A DNA stretch of 64,000 nucleotides, taken from contig CP139021.1 of assembly GCA_034044135.1 (NCBI GenBank), positions 6,920,001 through 6,984,000 of the forward strand, read 5' to 3'. The notes under the pieces were generated by a model. It was not told the origin of the DNA, made no database searches, and saw only the letters and a list, made by a program, of their open reading frames with translations. Shown here piece by piece: positions 9,392 to 18,634 of this stretch. The DNA comes from Flammeovirgaceae bacterium SG7u.111. Its GTDB lineage: Bacteria > Bacteroidota > Bacteroidia > Cytophagales > Flammeovirgaceae. Made by a program: the position numbers and the translations under genes. The first letter of the stretch is position 1. The number at the start of each line of letters is the position of its first letter.

Positions 9392-9508
9392 AAGCGTTTG
9401 ATTGATTTAAATGATGATAATAATTCACTATATCTGAAAAAGAAATTACGTATTTATACCCACCAAAATATGGGCTAAATTATTCTACAAGTGTTTATCA
9501 TGGGTGAG

Positions 9509-9584
9509 GACTGTTTTACTTTTGTACTTGCTATTGTTAAGTTGATAGTTATTTGATTAGTGTAATAACAAGTAAAAAACAGTC
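9509..9584. repeat. Imperfect inverted repeat in the amt leader region
   Basis: GACTGTTTT (9509-9517) is complementary to AAAACAGTC at 9576-9584, and TACTTGCTATTG (9525-9536) pairs with TAATAACAAGTA (9563-9574) with two wobble or mismatch positions. The left arm has 7 extra bases between the two blocks. It lies 118-193 bases upstream of the amt start, so it could be a protein-binding region or an RNA hairpin of a long leader. Confidence 0.5.
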
Positions 9585-10056
9585 GATTGTTGGTAAGGTT
9601 TGTAAATTATGCTGCTAAATTATTACGAATTAATGAATAATACAAAGTTTACATTAAAAATAACATATAATTTTAGCTAATTCTTTACGATTCATCAAAA
9701 TAGCATTTTTTCCAGCAACCCTTGCACCTTGCAAAGACTCTCCGTATTATTTAATGAATTAAGCAGGTTTATTTAATGGTGGCGCAATAATAATAAAGAT
9801 TTTTAATATCAGTATTTATACTTACTTTTTTATTCATAAAATACGCATAATATATATTGCTTCCTAATTAGGGTAAAAACTGAATACTAATACGTATTTA
9901 TCATGAATACACCTTTTTAACCAATCACCAAAAAACCATCAGTAGGTAGCATCAGCCACCTGACCTAAACAAAAGCAGGATATTTTAGTAAAACATTAAT
10001 ATTGAAGCACCCAAAAAGCACAGATGCCACTTATCTGAGTAAAAACTGGTTATTAT

Positions 10057-10064
10057 TACTTTTG
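10057..10064 (+). promoter_or_regulatory. Bacteroidota -7 promoter element for the HtrA-like protease
   Basis: TACTTTTG matches TAnnTTTG exactly, 62 bases before the ATG at 10126. The upstream region near 10030 has TTATCTG, a weak -33 candidate. Confidence 0.45.
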
Positions 10065-10125
10065 CACCTATTGAATTAGGTATATTGATAAGTAACTAAA
10101 GCAGTCATTTAAATTTACTTTAAAA

Positions 10126-11604
10126 ATGAAATCGAAAGTTTATAGCATTTTTTTAAGCGTTATAGCAGGTTTTTTAGGCGCATACATTTTCAGCCTCATA
10201 GAAGGCTCATCTGAAAATGGGTTTTCAGGATTGAAAGCAGACAATATCCAACTCATATCAAACGATTCCGCAGAAGGCGAACTCCACATTTCGGAGAATC
10301 TTGAAAGCGAAGGTGCACACGGCAACTTACCATCCGTAAATATCGACTTCGTGAAGGCTTCACAGCAGACAAGGCAAAGCGTGGTCTATATTAAGACCAT
10401 AGCAGGCGGACAATACCAAGGGTACAGCTGGTTCGATTATTTTTTCAGCAACAGGATGACCGAACGGCAGGTAACGGGATCTGGATCTGGAGTGATTTTT
10501 ACCAGCAATGGCTATATAGTCACTAACAATCACGTAATTGATGGCGCTGATGAAATTCAAGTTATTTATAATAAGAAGAGCTATAAAGCCGGCTTGGTAG
10601 GGCACGATCCTTCTACCGATCTTGCTGTATTAAAAATAGAAGCAACAGACTTACCAGCCATTAAAATAGGTAGCTCTCGAGAACTTTCTGTTGGCGACTG
10701 GGTACTAGCAGTTGGCAACCCTTTCAACCTAGAATCTACTGTTACAGCAGGTATTGTAAGTGCTAAAGGCAGGAGAATAAATGTGCTTGAAGATCTTTTT
10801 CCTATCGAATCATTCATTCAAACTGATGCGGCCATCAACCCTGGCAACAGCGGTGGAGCCTTGGTAAATGGGCAGGGAGAGCTAGTAGGAATCAACACCG
10901 CAATTTTATCAAGAACAGGCAGCTACGCTGGCTATGGCTTTGCCGTCCCTTCGGATATTGTGACCAAAATAGTTGAAGATCTACGAAAATACGGGGAAGT
11001 CCAGAAGGCATTCCTTGGAGTAAGTGCCTTGGACATAGACGAAGACATTTCCGACAAGCTAGGCACAAACGACCTAGACGGAGTAGTGGTGAACACCGTA
11101 GATAAAGAAGGTGCGGCTGCAAAAGTAGGAATGTCACCCGGAGACGTAATTTCCGAAATAGATGGAAAATCTATTAAGTCAATGGCCGACTTCGATGAAA
11201 TACTAAGCTATTACCGTCCGGGAGATAAAGTTAGTGTAAAATACAAGAGAGCAAAGGAAACTTTCGTTAGAGAAGTGATACTTACAAATATCGAGGGTAC
11301 AACCAGTATTTTGAGGAAGATAACATACGATTCTGACCAACTGGGAGCCTTATTTGAAGTAGTTCCTAAAATAGAAAGAGCCAGACTCGGCATAGAAGGG
11401 GGGATAAGAGTGAAGAAAGTAGTCGGTAATGGCTTGATTTATAAGATGGATATAAACGAAGGTTTTGTGATTGTCGCCATCAATAATTACCTGATAGAGC
11501 GACCCGAGGACTTGGAAGAAATTCTATCTAAAATAAGAGGAAGAGTGATTTTGCAGGGGATTTCAAAGAATGGGGAGAAAAAATATTACTCTTATCGTTT
11601 TTAG
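10126..11604 (+). CDS. HtrA/Deg-family periplasmic serine protease with two PDZ domains
   Basis: 492 residues. An N-terminal membrane segment (YSIFLSVIAGFLGAYIFSLI) acts as signal or anchor. The trypsin-like domain has the full triad: His in YIVTNNHVIDGA, Asp in DPSTDLAVLKI, Ser in NPGNSGGALVN. A PDZ domain follows (LGVSALDIDEDISDKL to IKSMADFDEILSYYRPGD) and a second, more diverged PDZ-like domain is at the C-terminus (LGIEGGIRVKKVV to LEEILSKIRG). The family degrades or chaperones misfolded envelope proteins. The gene stands alone, is convergent with the GroES-like gene, and is followed by two hairpins. DegP, DegQ and DegS types cannot be separated here. Confidence 0.93.
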   Translation: MKSKVYSIFLSVIAGFLGAYIFSLIEGSSENGFSGLKADNIQLISNDSAEGELHISENLESEGAHGNLPSVNIDFVKASQQTRQSVVYIKTIAGGQYQGYSWFDYFFSNRMTERQVTGSGSGVIFTSNGYIVTNNHVIDGADEIQVIYNKKSYKAGLVGHDPSTDLAVLKIEATDLPAIKIGSSRELSVGDWVLAVGNPFNLESTVTAGIVSAKGRRINVLEDLFPIESFIQTDAAINPGNSGGALVNGQGELVGINTAILSRTGSYAGYGFAVPSDIVTKIVEDLRKYGEVQKAFLGVSALDIDEDISDKLGTNDLDGVVVNTVDKEGAAAKVGMSPGDVISEIDGKSIKSMADFDEILSYYRPGDKVSVKYKRAKETFVREVILTNIEGTTSILRKITYDSDQLGALFEVVPKIERARLGIEGGIRVKKVVGNGLIYKMDINEGFVIVAINNYLIERPEDLEEILSKIRGRVILQGISKNGEKKYYSYRF

Positions 11605-11648
11605 GAAAATATAAATGCATTTAGTTAACATGTAGATAATCGTGAAGC

Positions 11649-11684
11649 GGTACCCATTTTGGGTGCCCTTTCATTTTTTAGGGC
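11649..11684 (+). terminator. Possible terminator after the protease gene
   Basis: GGTACCC / GGGTGCC form a 7-bp stem with one G-U pair and a loop of 5 bases. CTTTCATTTTTT follows on the plus strand. Confidence 0.4.
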
Positions 11685-11700
11685 TATCCTAAAAAAAACA

Positions 11701-11738
11701 AAACGCCCAGTTGAATTAGTTTTCAACTGGGCGTTTTT
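11701..11738. terminator. Bidirectional terminator between convergent genes
   Basis: A 15-bp perfect stem (AAACGCCCAGTTGAA with its complement at 11722-11736) around a 6-base loop, with T-runs on both strands. It lies between the protease and GroES-like genes. Confidence 0.92.
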
Positions 11739-11757
11739 ACTTTTATACTAGAAAAGC

Positions 11758-12141
11758 TTAATCAAAAAGCTCTTCGTCTCTTTCTAGCATCAGGATAGAG
11801 TGCTGCGGAACTATGTAATATTTTTCGCCTTCGTACATTACTTCAAAAGCTCCTTTCAATAAAAAAATAGCCAAATCCCCTTCGTGAACTTGTAAAGGAA
11901 CATATTTGACTTTCTCCTCATTCTGTTTCCAAGGCTCGTCAAAATCGTCGGAAGCCATAGGGATAGGATAACCAGGACCTACTTTTATTACATAACCAGT
12001 CTGCACTCTTTCCTTTTCCTGCACGCCAGGAGGCAAGAACAAACCGCTTTCTGTTTTATCGCCAGAAGCTTTCGGCTTTATCAACACTTTATCCCCAACT
12101 ATCAGTAGTTTCTTCAATTTGTTATCTTTCGTCACCAACAT
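11758..12141 (-). CDS. GroES-like (Cpn10-fold) protein, stand-alone
   Basis: 127 residues, against about 95 for ordinary GroES. The Cpn10 pattern is visible: VGDKVLIKP near the start, ESGLFLPPG, TGYVIKVGPGYPIP, then VHEGDLAIF and a C-terminal KYYIVPQHSILML strand. The mobile loop region that binds GroEL is not the usual GGIVLTGSA type: it reads KTESGLFLPPGVQEKERVQTG. An insert of about 20 residues (MASDDFDEPWKQNEEKVKY) lengthens the middle. No groEL gene is next to it. It is probably a paralogue of the main GroES with a different job; a role as GroEL lid is uncertain. Confidence 0.85.
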   Translation of the reverse strand: MLVTKDNKLKKLLIVGDKVLIKPKASGDKTESGLFLPPGVQEKERVQTGYVIKVGPGYPIPMASDDFDEPWKQNEEKVKYVPLQVHEGDLAIFLLKGAFEVMYEGEKYYIVPQHSILMLERDEELFD

Positions 12142-12257
12142 AATTGTTTATCATTTGTAGTTGCTTGCTTTTATATTCATCATTCACAAAAAGCATACAG
12201 CTGCAAAACCTCCTGTCGAATTGTCATTTTCACGGAAAAATAGTCAGGACAGCCACA

Positions 12258-13301
12258 TTAATCGTAATAATGCGTCTGATTTTTGGCACAATGCACCATA
12301 AATGTCTTAAGCTCGGCATCTGTCCCCAGCACAATCATCACATCGCCTTCTTCAAAAATAGTATCGGGAGTTGGGTTAAAAATGAAGCCATCCATTGAGT
12401 CTTTGTACCCAATTATATTCACGCCCGTAAGCCCACGGATATTCAGCTCCCTTATACTCTTTCCATGAAACTCATCCTTCATATCTTCAAACTTTAGCTC
12501 ATCTAGCTTGAGCTTAGATTGTCCCACCCCATTCAACATCCCAAGAAACTCGACCACTTCTGGGCGGGTAACCAAGTTTGCCATATGCAAGCCACCTATG
12601 GCATCAGGCATTACCACATGGTGCGCACCAGCCCTTTCCAGCTTGGAAATAGAGCTTTCGTCCGAAGCTCTAGCTACTATTTTTATTTTGGGATTTAGCT
12701 CTTTTGCCGTAAGCGTCACAAACACATTTTCCGCATCGCGAGGGAGAGTGGTGATGATCGTTTTGGCTCGCTCAATTCCTGCTGAAAGCAATACATCATC
12801 CGAAGTAGCATCTCCCTGAACTAAATATACATTCTTTGCATGGGCATAGGTATCATCCACCACATCGGGGTTTTGTTCTATCAGCGCAAAAGGAACCCCG
12901 CTTCTATACAGCTCCTCACATGCCTTACTCCCATTATTACCATATCCGCACACTATCGTATGCCCCTTCATTTTGTCTGCAACCCTGTTTACCATATAGC
13001 TATTTAAAATCTCCCTAAGTTCTCCTTCAAACAAATATTTTGTGATTACCGACACAAAGTAGGCAAAAACACTGAAATTAAAGATGATATAAAAAGAAAC
13101 AAATATTCTTCCCCCTTCATCCACCTTTTGGATTTCGTTCATGCCTACGGTGGAAATGGTTATCACCGTCATGTAAAACGCATCCCAAAAGCCCATGTCC
13201 TCTACCCACATGAAGCCTGAAATTCCAATAAATAAGCTGATCATTAGCAGGCCAAATGCCAAAAAAAGTTGATAGAGCCTATTTCGTACTGGGTGTATCA
13301 T
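12258..13301 (-). CDS. Two-TM potassium channel with RCK (TrkA-N) domain
   Basis: 347 residues. Helix TM1 (residues about 11-32), a pore helix with filter ITISTVGMNEIQ (T51-N55), TM2 (about 66-88), then a Rossmann RCK domain beginning HTIVCGYGNNGSKACEEL (GxGxxG) and a C-terminal TrkA-C-like half. This is the layout of MthK/Kch-type ligand-gated K+ channels. The filter has TVGMN instead of TVGYG. Relatives with TVGFRE-type filters are known to me from RCK channels, so the change does not rule out K+ transport. The ATG overlaps the dnaG stop codon by 4 bases (ATGA), implying translational coupling downstream of primase. Confidence 0.88.
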   Translation of the reverse strand: MIHPVRNRLYQLFLAFGLLMISLFIGISGFMWVEDMGFWDAFYMTVITISTVGMNEIQKVDEGGRIFVSFYIIFNFSVFAYFVSVITKYLFEGELREILNSYMVNRVADKMKGHTIVCGYGNNGSKACEELYRSGVPFALIEQNPDVVDDTYAHAKNVYLVQGDATSDDVLLSAGIERAKTIITTLPRDAENVFVTLTAKELNPKIKIVARASDESSISKLERAGAHHVVMPDAIGGLHMANLVTRPEVVEFLGMLNGVGQSKLKLDELKFEDMKDEFHGKSIRELNIRGLTGVNIIGYKDSMDGFIFNPTPDTIFEEGDVMIVLGTDAELKTFMVHCAKNQTHYYD

Positions 13302-15301
13302 GTAACAACTATTCCAAGTTCATTCGACAATGTCCTAATTTCCGAGTTGAGGTTCATATATACCCGCATCAGCTCCGCTTGCTCTTCATCCAATTCCCCC
13401 ATCCCTATTTCTTTTTCCCGTTCGCTCATTTTCACCTCCACTTTGGCTCGGTGATTTTTCAAAAGGTACAATAAAAATTGCTGGATAGCCTTGTAAACAA
13501 TCACTCCCAAATCACTGTCCTTTGATTTCACCATCACCCCTTTTCTTTCCCAGCCGTGCAGCTCGCCTTCATCGGAAATCAGGTTCACTAGGTTTTCTTT
13601 AATGCCTGAGTCTTGAAAAATAAGGAATACCTCACTCACTTTGGGAAATACTTCTCGCTCTTCCAGTTCCTTCCGCATAAAATCAAGAACTTTTCTACTC
13701 ACTTCATCTACCACTTCATACTCAGCTATACGCTCAAAAATCACTTTGGAAAGCATTACATTGTCTGCGGTAAGTTTATCGCCATGCAGGAGCAAAATCC
13801 GAAGTAATTCTTGCTCTTTTTGAGCCTGTAATGACTCAGCCGAAATTTGAAGCTTATTTTTATTTATCGCAACCTCATCTGGAGCTTCTGCCCTAGCGCC
13901 TGCTTCCCGAAAACCCTGCCCTGACTCTATTTTCTCGAGCAATTCATCTACTTCGTGGTCTTTCTGGTAGCTTTCTTTTTGCTGCTGTTTTTGCGCCTCT
14001 TTTCTGACAATTTTGTTCGCCTCAATTATCAGCGTTTCTTCGTCAATATCGAGCAACTTCCCACATTCTTTGAAAAAGACCGAGCGCTTTATAGAATCGG
14101 GAATCTTGACAATACTTTCTACAATATCCCGAATTACACCTGCTTTTTTGAGCGGGTCGTTTTTGGTTTCGTCTAAGAAAAGTTGGGTTTTGAAAAGGAT
14201 GAAGTCTTTGGCGTTTTCCCCCAAGTATTTTTTGAAAGCCTCTCCCCCAATTTCCTGCACGTAGCTGTCGGGATCTTGCCCTTCGGGGAAAGTGACTATC
14301 CGCACGTCCATGCCCTTGGCAAGAATCATATCCACTCCACGGAGCGAAGCTTTTATCCCTGCCGTATCTCCATCAAACAGCACCGTTACGTTCTTCGTCC
14401 TTCGGCTAATCAGCTTTATTTGCCCATCAGTCAGCGAAGTTCCCGAAGCTGCCACCACATTGTCAATCCCCTCTTGGTGAAGGGAAATCACATCTGTATA
14501 GCCTTCCACCAAATAGCAATTGTCTTGCCTGCGGATAGCATCTTTGGCTTGGTACATGCCGTAGAGCACATCACTTTTGTGATACACCTCCGACTCTGGC
14601 GAGTTTAGGTATTTTGGTTTGTCGTCTTTTTTGAGCGTCCTCGCACCGAAGCCCAATACCTTGCCCGATACATCGTGAATAGGGAACATTACCCTGCCTC
14701 TGAACCTATCGTACTTTTTCCCCTCCTCTTTTTTGACTACTAGCCCAGCCGCTACCAAAATTTCTTCTTTGTAGCCATTTTTGAGGGCATCATTTTCCAA
14801 AGCGTTCCACTCGTTGAGGCTATAGCCCAGCTCAAATTTCTGAAGCGTTTCGTCCCTAAACCCTCTTTCCTTAAAATAGCTCAGCCCTACCGATTTCCCT
14901 TCAGTGTTGTGGAGAAGGATATTTTTATAAAAATCTTTTGCGTAGCGCAATGCGATCAACACACTGTCTTTCAGCGTTTGTTGCGCCTCTTGCTCAGGCG
15001 TGATCTCATCTTCTTCTATCTCTATTCCGTACTGCTTTGCCAAGTGGCGAACGGCCTCAATAAACGTCAACCCTTCCATTTCCATCACAAAAGAGAATGC
15101 ATCGCCCCCTTTGCCCGTGCTAAAGCACTTGTAGATGCCCATGGCAGGATTCACCGAAAAAGAAGGCGTTTTTTCATCTTTAAATGGGGAAAGTGCCCAC
15201 CAGTTTGTCCCTTTTTTTTTGAGGGAAACATAGCCTTCCACCACCTCCACTATATCAGCAGCTTCTTGTACTCTCCGTATGGTTTGTTCGCTTATTCTCA
15301 T
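13298..15301 (-). CDS. dnaG: DNA primase
   Basis: 667 residues. The N-terminal zinc-binding-type domain (residues about 3-100), the catalytic core with the RGRVMFPIHD segment and TOPRIM motifs (VEGYTDVISLH and VLFDGDTAGIKAS), and a helical C-terminal region for helicase binding are all present. It makes RNA primers at the replication fork. The zinc site is decayed: the usual CPFH and CFGC ligands read SPFK and CFST, leaving only Cys59. I recall this as common in Bacteroidota primases. The downstream K+ channel gene overlaps its stop. There is no rpoD or rpsU next to it, unlike the classic macromolecular synthesis operon. Confidence 0.95.
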   Translation of the reverse strand: MRISEQTIRRVQEAADIVEVVEGYVSLKKKGTNWWALSPFKDEKTPSFSVNPAMGIYKCFSTGKGGDAFSFVMEMEGLTFIEAVRHLAKQYGIEIEEDEITPEQEAQQTLKDSVLIALRYAKDFYKNILLHNTEGKSVGLSYFKERGFRDETLQKFELGYSLNEWNALENDALKNGYKEEILVAAGLVVKKEEGKKYDRFRGRVMFPIHDVSGKVLGFGARTLKKDDKPKYLNSPESEVYHKSDVLYGMYQAKDAIRRQDNCYLVEGYTDVISLHQEGIDNVVAASGTSLTDGQIKLISRRTKNVTVLFDGDTAGIKASLRGVDMILAKGMDVRIVTFPEGQDPDSYVQEIGGEAFKKYLGENAKDFILFKTQLFLDETKNDPLKKAGVIRDIVESIVKIPDSIKRSVFFKECGKLLDIDEETLIIEANKIVRKEAQKQQQKESYQKDHEVDELLEKIESGQGFREAGARAEAPDEVAINKNKLQISAESLQAQKEQELLRILLLHGDKLTADNVMLSKVIFERIAEYEVVDEVSRKVLDFMRKELEEREVFPKVSEVFLIFQDSGIKENLVNLISDEGELHGWERKGVMVKSKDSDLGVIVYKAIQQFLLYLLKNHRAKVEVKMSEREKEIGMGELDEEQAELMRVYMNLNSEIRTLSNELGIVVT

Positions 15302-15469
15302 TCGCTAGATAAATCTCTCACCCAATATTGAACAAAATACCAAAGAATAATCGCAAATGGCAAAAGATTTTCTGAGGAAGGTGTTCGTAAACTAGATTTA
15401 ATAATGATAAAGGCTTATTTTGGATACAAAACAAGGCAAAACCCTGCCTTTAATCACCAACAAAACACC

Positions 15470-16966
15470 ATGAAAATATTCAGTGCAGCCCAAATTCGAG
15501 AAATTGACGCTTACACTATTGAGCACGAACCCATTCCTTCAATCGAGCTGATGGAAAGAGCTTCCCTTGCTTTTGTACATTGGTTTGTAAAGCGGTTTAG
15601 TGATAAAAATCCTATCCAAACCTTCTGTGGATTAGGAAATAATGGCGGAGATGGACTAGCTATCACAAGGCTTCTGTTGGAAAGAGGGTTTCAAGTAGAA
15701 GTTTTTATTTGCCGCTTTTCCAAGAATAGCTCGCCCGACTTCCAGCTCAACGAACAGCGGCTAAAAAAACTAACAAAGGTTTATGAAATAACCGACGAGG
15801 CAAGTATTCCCAAAATAACAGAAGGGTTAGTAATTGATGCGCTTTTCGGCTCGGGGCTTTCCCGGCCCATTTCTGGCTTTACAGCAAAATTGGTCGAGAA
15901 AATTAACCAAGGCAATTGTACAACTATCTCTGTTGACATCGCATCAGGGCTGTACTGCGATAGCTACAATGCTGACCCCAATATTATCAAGCCTGACCAT
16001 ACGGTAAGTTTCCAGTTTCCAAAACTTGCTTTTTTACTTCCGAAAAACCATAAATACTGCGGAGAATTTCATTTAGTGAATATTGGGCTTTCGCCAAAAA
16101 AAATAGCAGATTATGAAACTCCTTTTTTCTATCTTAAAAAAGAAACTGTTCAGCATTTGTACAAAAAAAGAGGGAAATACAGCCACAAAGGCACTTATGG
16201 ACATCTACAAATTATAGCAGGAAGCTATGGGAAAATTGGGGCGGCGGTACTTGCACTAAGAGCTGGACTGAAAACAGGTGTAGGCTTGCTCACCGCTTTT
16301 GTCCCCAAATGCGGGTACGCCATCGTCCAAAGCTGCGTGCCCGAAGCCATGTGCCTCACCGATACTCAGGATGAACATTTGAGCACCATAGAAACTGCTC
16401 CAACTGCTAGCTATTTTGCCCTAGGCCCTGGAATTGGGAAGCACCCCGACACCCTAGTCGCCCTTCGGAATTTCTTGGAAAAAGCTGAAAAACCACTGGT
16501 GATAGATGCCGATGCCATCAACTTAATTTCGGAAAACCCCGACCTCTTAAACTCCATTCCCCAAAACAGTATTTTCACTCCGCACCCAAAGGAATTTGAG
16601 CGCTTGGTGGGGAAATGGGAAAATGAATTTGAACGGCTGGAAAAACTGAGGCAATTCTGCCAGCAACACCAGTTTGTTTGTATTATAAAAGGAGCGCATA
16701 CAGCCATAGGCTTACCCAACGGGAAAATATATTTCAACTCCACGGGTAACCCAGGCATGGCAACAGGCGGCTCTGGCGATGTGCTCACAGGAATGATAGG
16801 CTCTCTCCTTGCCCAAGGCTACCCACCCAAAGAGGCCACTCTGCTAGGCGTCTACCTCCACGGGCTGGCAGGCGATATTGCCGCTCGAAAACTAGGCATG
16901 GAAGCGGTTAGCGCTACAGATATTATCAATAATATTGGGAATGCTTTTCAGGTGGTTGCACAATAA
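15470..16966 (+). CDS. nnr: Bifunctional NAD(P)H-hydrate repair enzyme (epimerase + ADP-dependent dehydratase)
   Basis: 498 residues from the ATG at 15470; an earlier in-frame ATG at 15404 would add 22 atypical residues and is less likely. The N-terminal half is the YjeF_N epimerase (MKIFSAAQIREIDAYTI, then CGLGNNGGDGLAITRLL, then DALFGSGL). The C-terminal half is the ribokinase-like dehydratase (GTYGHLQIIAGS, ALGPGIG, VIDADAINLI, TPHPKEFERL, and the NPGMATGGSGDVLTG ADP site). It repairs hydrated NADH and NADPH. The gene is divergent from dnaG and ends facing the aminopeptidase gene. Confidence 0.95.
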   Translation: MKIFSAAQIREIDAYTIEHEPIPSIELMERASLAFVHWFVKRFSDKNPIQTFCGLGNNGGDGLAITRLLLERGFQVEVFICRFSKNSSPDFQLNEQRLKKLTKVYEITDEASIPKITEGLVIDALFGSGLSRPISGFTAKLVEKINQGNCTTISVDIASGLYCDSYNADPNIIKPDHTVSFQFPKLAFLLPKNHKYCGEFHLVNIGLSPKKIADYETPFFYLKKETVQHLYKKRGKYSHKGTYGHLQIIAGSYGKIGAAVLALRAGLKTGVGLLTAFVPKCGYAIVQSCVPEAMCLTDTQDEHLSTIETAPTASYFALGPGIGKHPDTLVALRNFLEKAEKPLVIDADAINLISENPDLLNSIPQNSIFTPHPKEFERLVGKWENEFERLEKLRQFCQQHQFVCIIKGAHTAIGLPNGKIYFNSTGNPGMATGGSGDVLTGMIGSLLAQGYPPKEATLLGVYLHGLAGDIAARKLGMEAVSATDIINNIGNAFQVVAQ

Positions 16967-16993
16967 AAAAGAGCCAAGACGTACCTTGGCTCT
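16964..16993 (-). terminator. Terminator of the aminopeptidase gene
   Basis: AGAGCCAAG (16970-16978) pairs with CTTGGCTCT (16985-16993). Six T follow on the minus strand. The plus strand lacks a T-run directly after the stem. Confidence 0.85.
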
Positions 16994-17029
16994 ACAAAAA
17001 TTATATTTTTCGGCAAAAAATCTACTCCC

Positions 17030-18634
17030 CTACTCCAACTCTGGCAACATAAAGTCAGCCAAAGCACTTTTCTTTTTCATTAGTTTTTCGATCTCGTCTG
17101 AGCTGCGTGGAGCAAGGTCGGAAAGCAACTCGTAGCCCGTTTCGGTGATGAGGATATCGTCTTCGATCCTTACGCCTATTCCCCACCATTTTTTATCACA
17201 AGGGCTATCTAGCGGAATATAAATCCCTGGCTCCACAGTAAGCACCATGTTTGGTTCAAAGTTTTCATAATTGCCCTTATCGTGCACATCTAAGCCTATG
17301 TGGTGAGAAACGCCGTGTGGGAAATAATTATGCTCTGCGTCTGCGCTTTCGATCAACCCAAGCTCAGCCAGGCCTTCGTTTATTACTTTTCGGCAAACCT
17401 GTGTGGTCATGCGGATCGGTGTGCCCGGCTTGCAAATCTTGAAGGCTTCTTCTTGGGCTTTGTACACCAAATCGTAAATGGCTTTTTGCTCGGGGGTAAA
17501 TTTACCATTGGCAGGGATAGTACGGGTAACATCGGCGGTATAGCCACGGTACTCAGCACCCAAGTCCATCAACACCAAATCGTTCCCAACTTTCATGCGG
17601 TTGTTGGTGATATAGTGCAACACGCAGCCATTAGCCCCAGCACCTACTATGGAAGGATAGCCTTCGTACTCCGCACCGTATTTTTTGAATACAAACTCAT
17701 GGATGCCTTGCACCGCCGTTTCCGAAAGGTCTGGATTCATCGCTTTCATCACCTCGGCTTGCCCAATGCAGGAAATATCCACCGCCTTGCGCAGCAATTT
17801 GATTTCTTCGGGAGTTTTTACCTCACGGGCAGTAGCCATTATAGAATTTAGGCTGTAGGTATCTAAGTTATGCTCAGGCTCTGGGAATGAAGCTATCGCC
17901 AATTTCCTTTCCTCTTCTGTCTCACTTTTGAGGTAGTTTTTGATATTCGGATCGTTCGCCAGTTTCGGGCTCACCCTGCTGTAATAGGCAATTGTCCTTG
18001 CCACAGAAGCAGCGTTTGACATATCCGAGTTCCGAATCATGCTGTACACTTCTTCTTTTCTTGCATCATAATCGGCAGGATACGCCGCTTTGCTTTTAAA
18101 ATCTTCTATAATCGAGAATAAATCTGCTTCGTCTCCTCCATCTCTCACATCATTTTTAAAATCAAAAAACAAGACTTTTTCGAACTTCCCAAACTCTGCT
18201 TCATAGCTTTTGAACTCGCTGCCATTGAAAGCATAGTCAAAACCTAACTTTTCTTTTACCCCTTCAACACCCAAGCGCTTACCAGTCCATTGCTCAGCAC
18301 GAGCATTTCTTTCTTGGCAGAAAAATATTTCATTGTATTCTTTTCCATCTTTCCCCGTTTGCATTTCCTTGTAAACCAAAAGGATGGCATGTGGCTCCAA
18401 ATAGCCCGTGAGGTAATAAAAATCAGGGTCTTGATGATAAACGTATTCTACATCGTTGGCTCGGTTGCGCACGGGGGCTGCAAAATACACCGCTACCGAA
18501 TTAGCTGGTAACATATCCCTGATCTGCTCTCGTTTCTTTTTGTGAAAGTCCTTGGGAAGATGATCGGTGGGGTATTCCTGTGCCAATAACCAGAGTGGTA
18601 GGCAGCAGATAAGTACTGTCAATAATTTTTTCAT
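17030..18634 (-). CDS. Exported Xaa-Pro aminopeptidase (aminopeptidase P, M24B)
   Basis: 534 residues from the ATG at 18634; an in-frame TTG three codons upstream is less likely. A signal peptide (MKKLLTVLICCLPLWLLAQ) predicts export to the periplasm. The AMP_N domain fills residues about 25-170. The pita-bread catalytic domain carries the five metal ligands: two Asp in LVLMDLGAEYRGYTADVTRT, His in HGVSHHIGLDVHD, Glu in LTVEPGIY and Glu in VRIEDDILIT. It removes the N-terminal residue before proline. Exported forms are common in peptide-degrading marine Bacteroidota. It ends at a good terminator. Confidence 0.93.
   Translation of the reverse strand: MKKLLTVLICCLPLWLLAQEYPTDHLPKDFHKKKREQIRDMLPANSVAVYFAAPVRNRANDVEYVYHQDPDFYYLTGYLEPHAILLVYKEMQTGKDGKEYNEIFFCQERNARAEQWTGKRLGVEGVKEKLGFDYAFNGSEFKSYEAEFGKFEKVLFFDFKNDVRDGGDEADLFSIIEDFKSKAAYPADYDARKEEVYSMIRNSDMSNAASVARTIAYYSRVSPKLANDPNIKNYLKSETEEERKLAIASFPEPEHNLDTYSLNSIMATAREVKTPEEIKLLRKAVDISCIGQAEVMKAMNPDLSETAVQGIHEFVFKKYGAEYEGYPSIVGAGANGCVLHYITNNRMKVGNDLVLMDLGAEYRGYTADVTRTIPANGKFTPEQKAIYDLVYKAQEEAFKICKPGTPIRMTTQVCRKVINEGLAELGLIESADAEHNYFPHGVSHHIGLDVHDKGNYENFEPNMVLTVEPGIYIPLDSPCDKKWWGIGVRIEDDILITETGYELLSDLAPRSSDEIEKLMKKKSALADFMLPELE

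Larger units (their letters stand above)
9392..10125. other. 734-base divergent intergenic region between amt and the HtrA-like gene
   Basis: AT-rich, with no convincing reading frame. It must hold both divergent promoters. It contains an imperfect inverted repeat close to amt (9509-9584) and the HtrA-gene promoter element at 10057. The remaining part (about 9600-10020) shows no structure I can identify. Confidence 0.7.
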
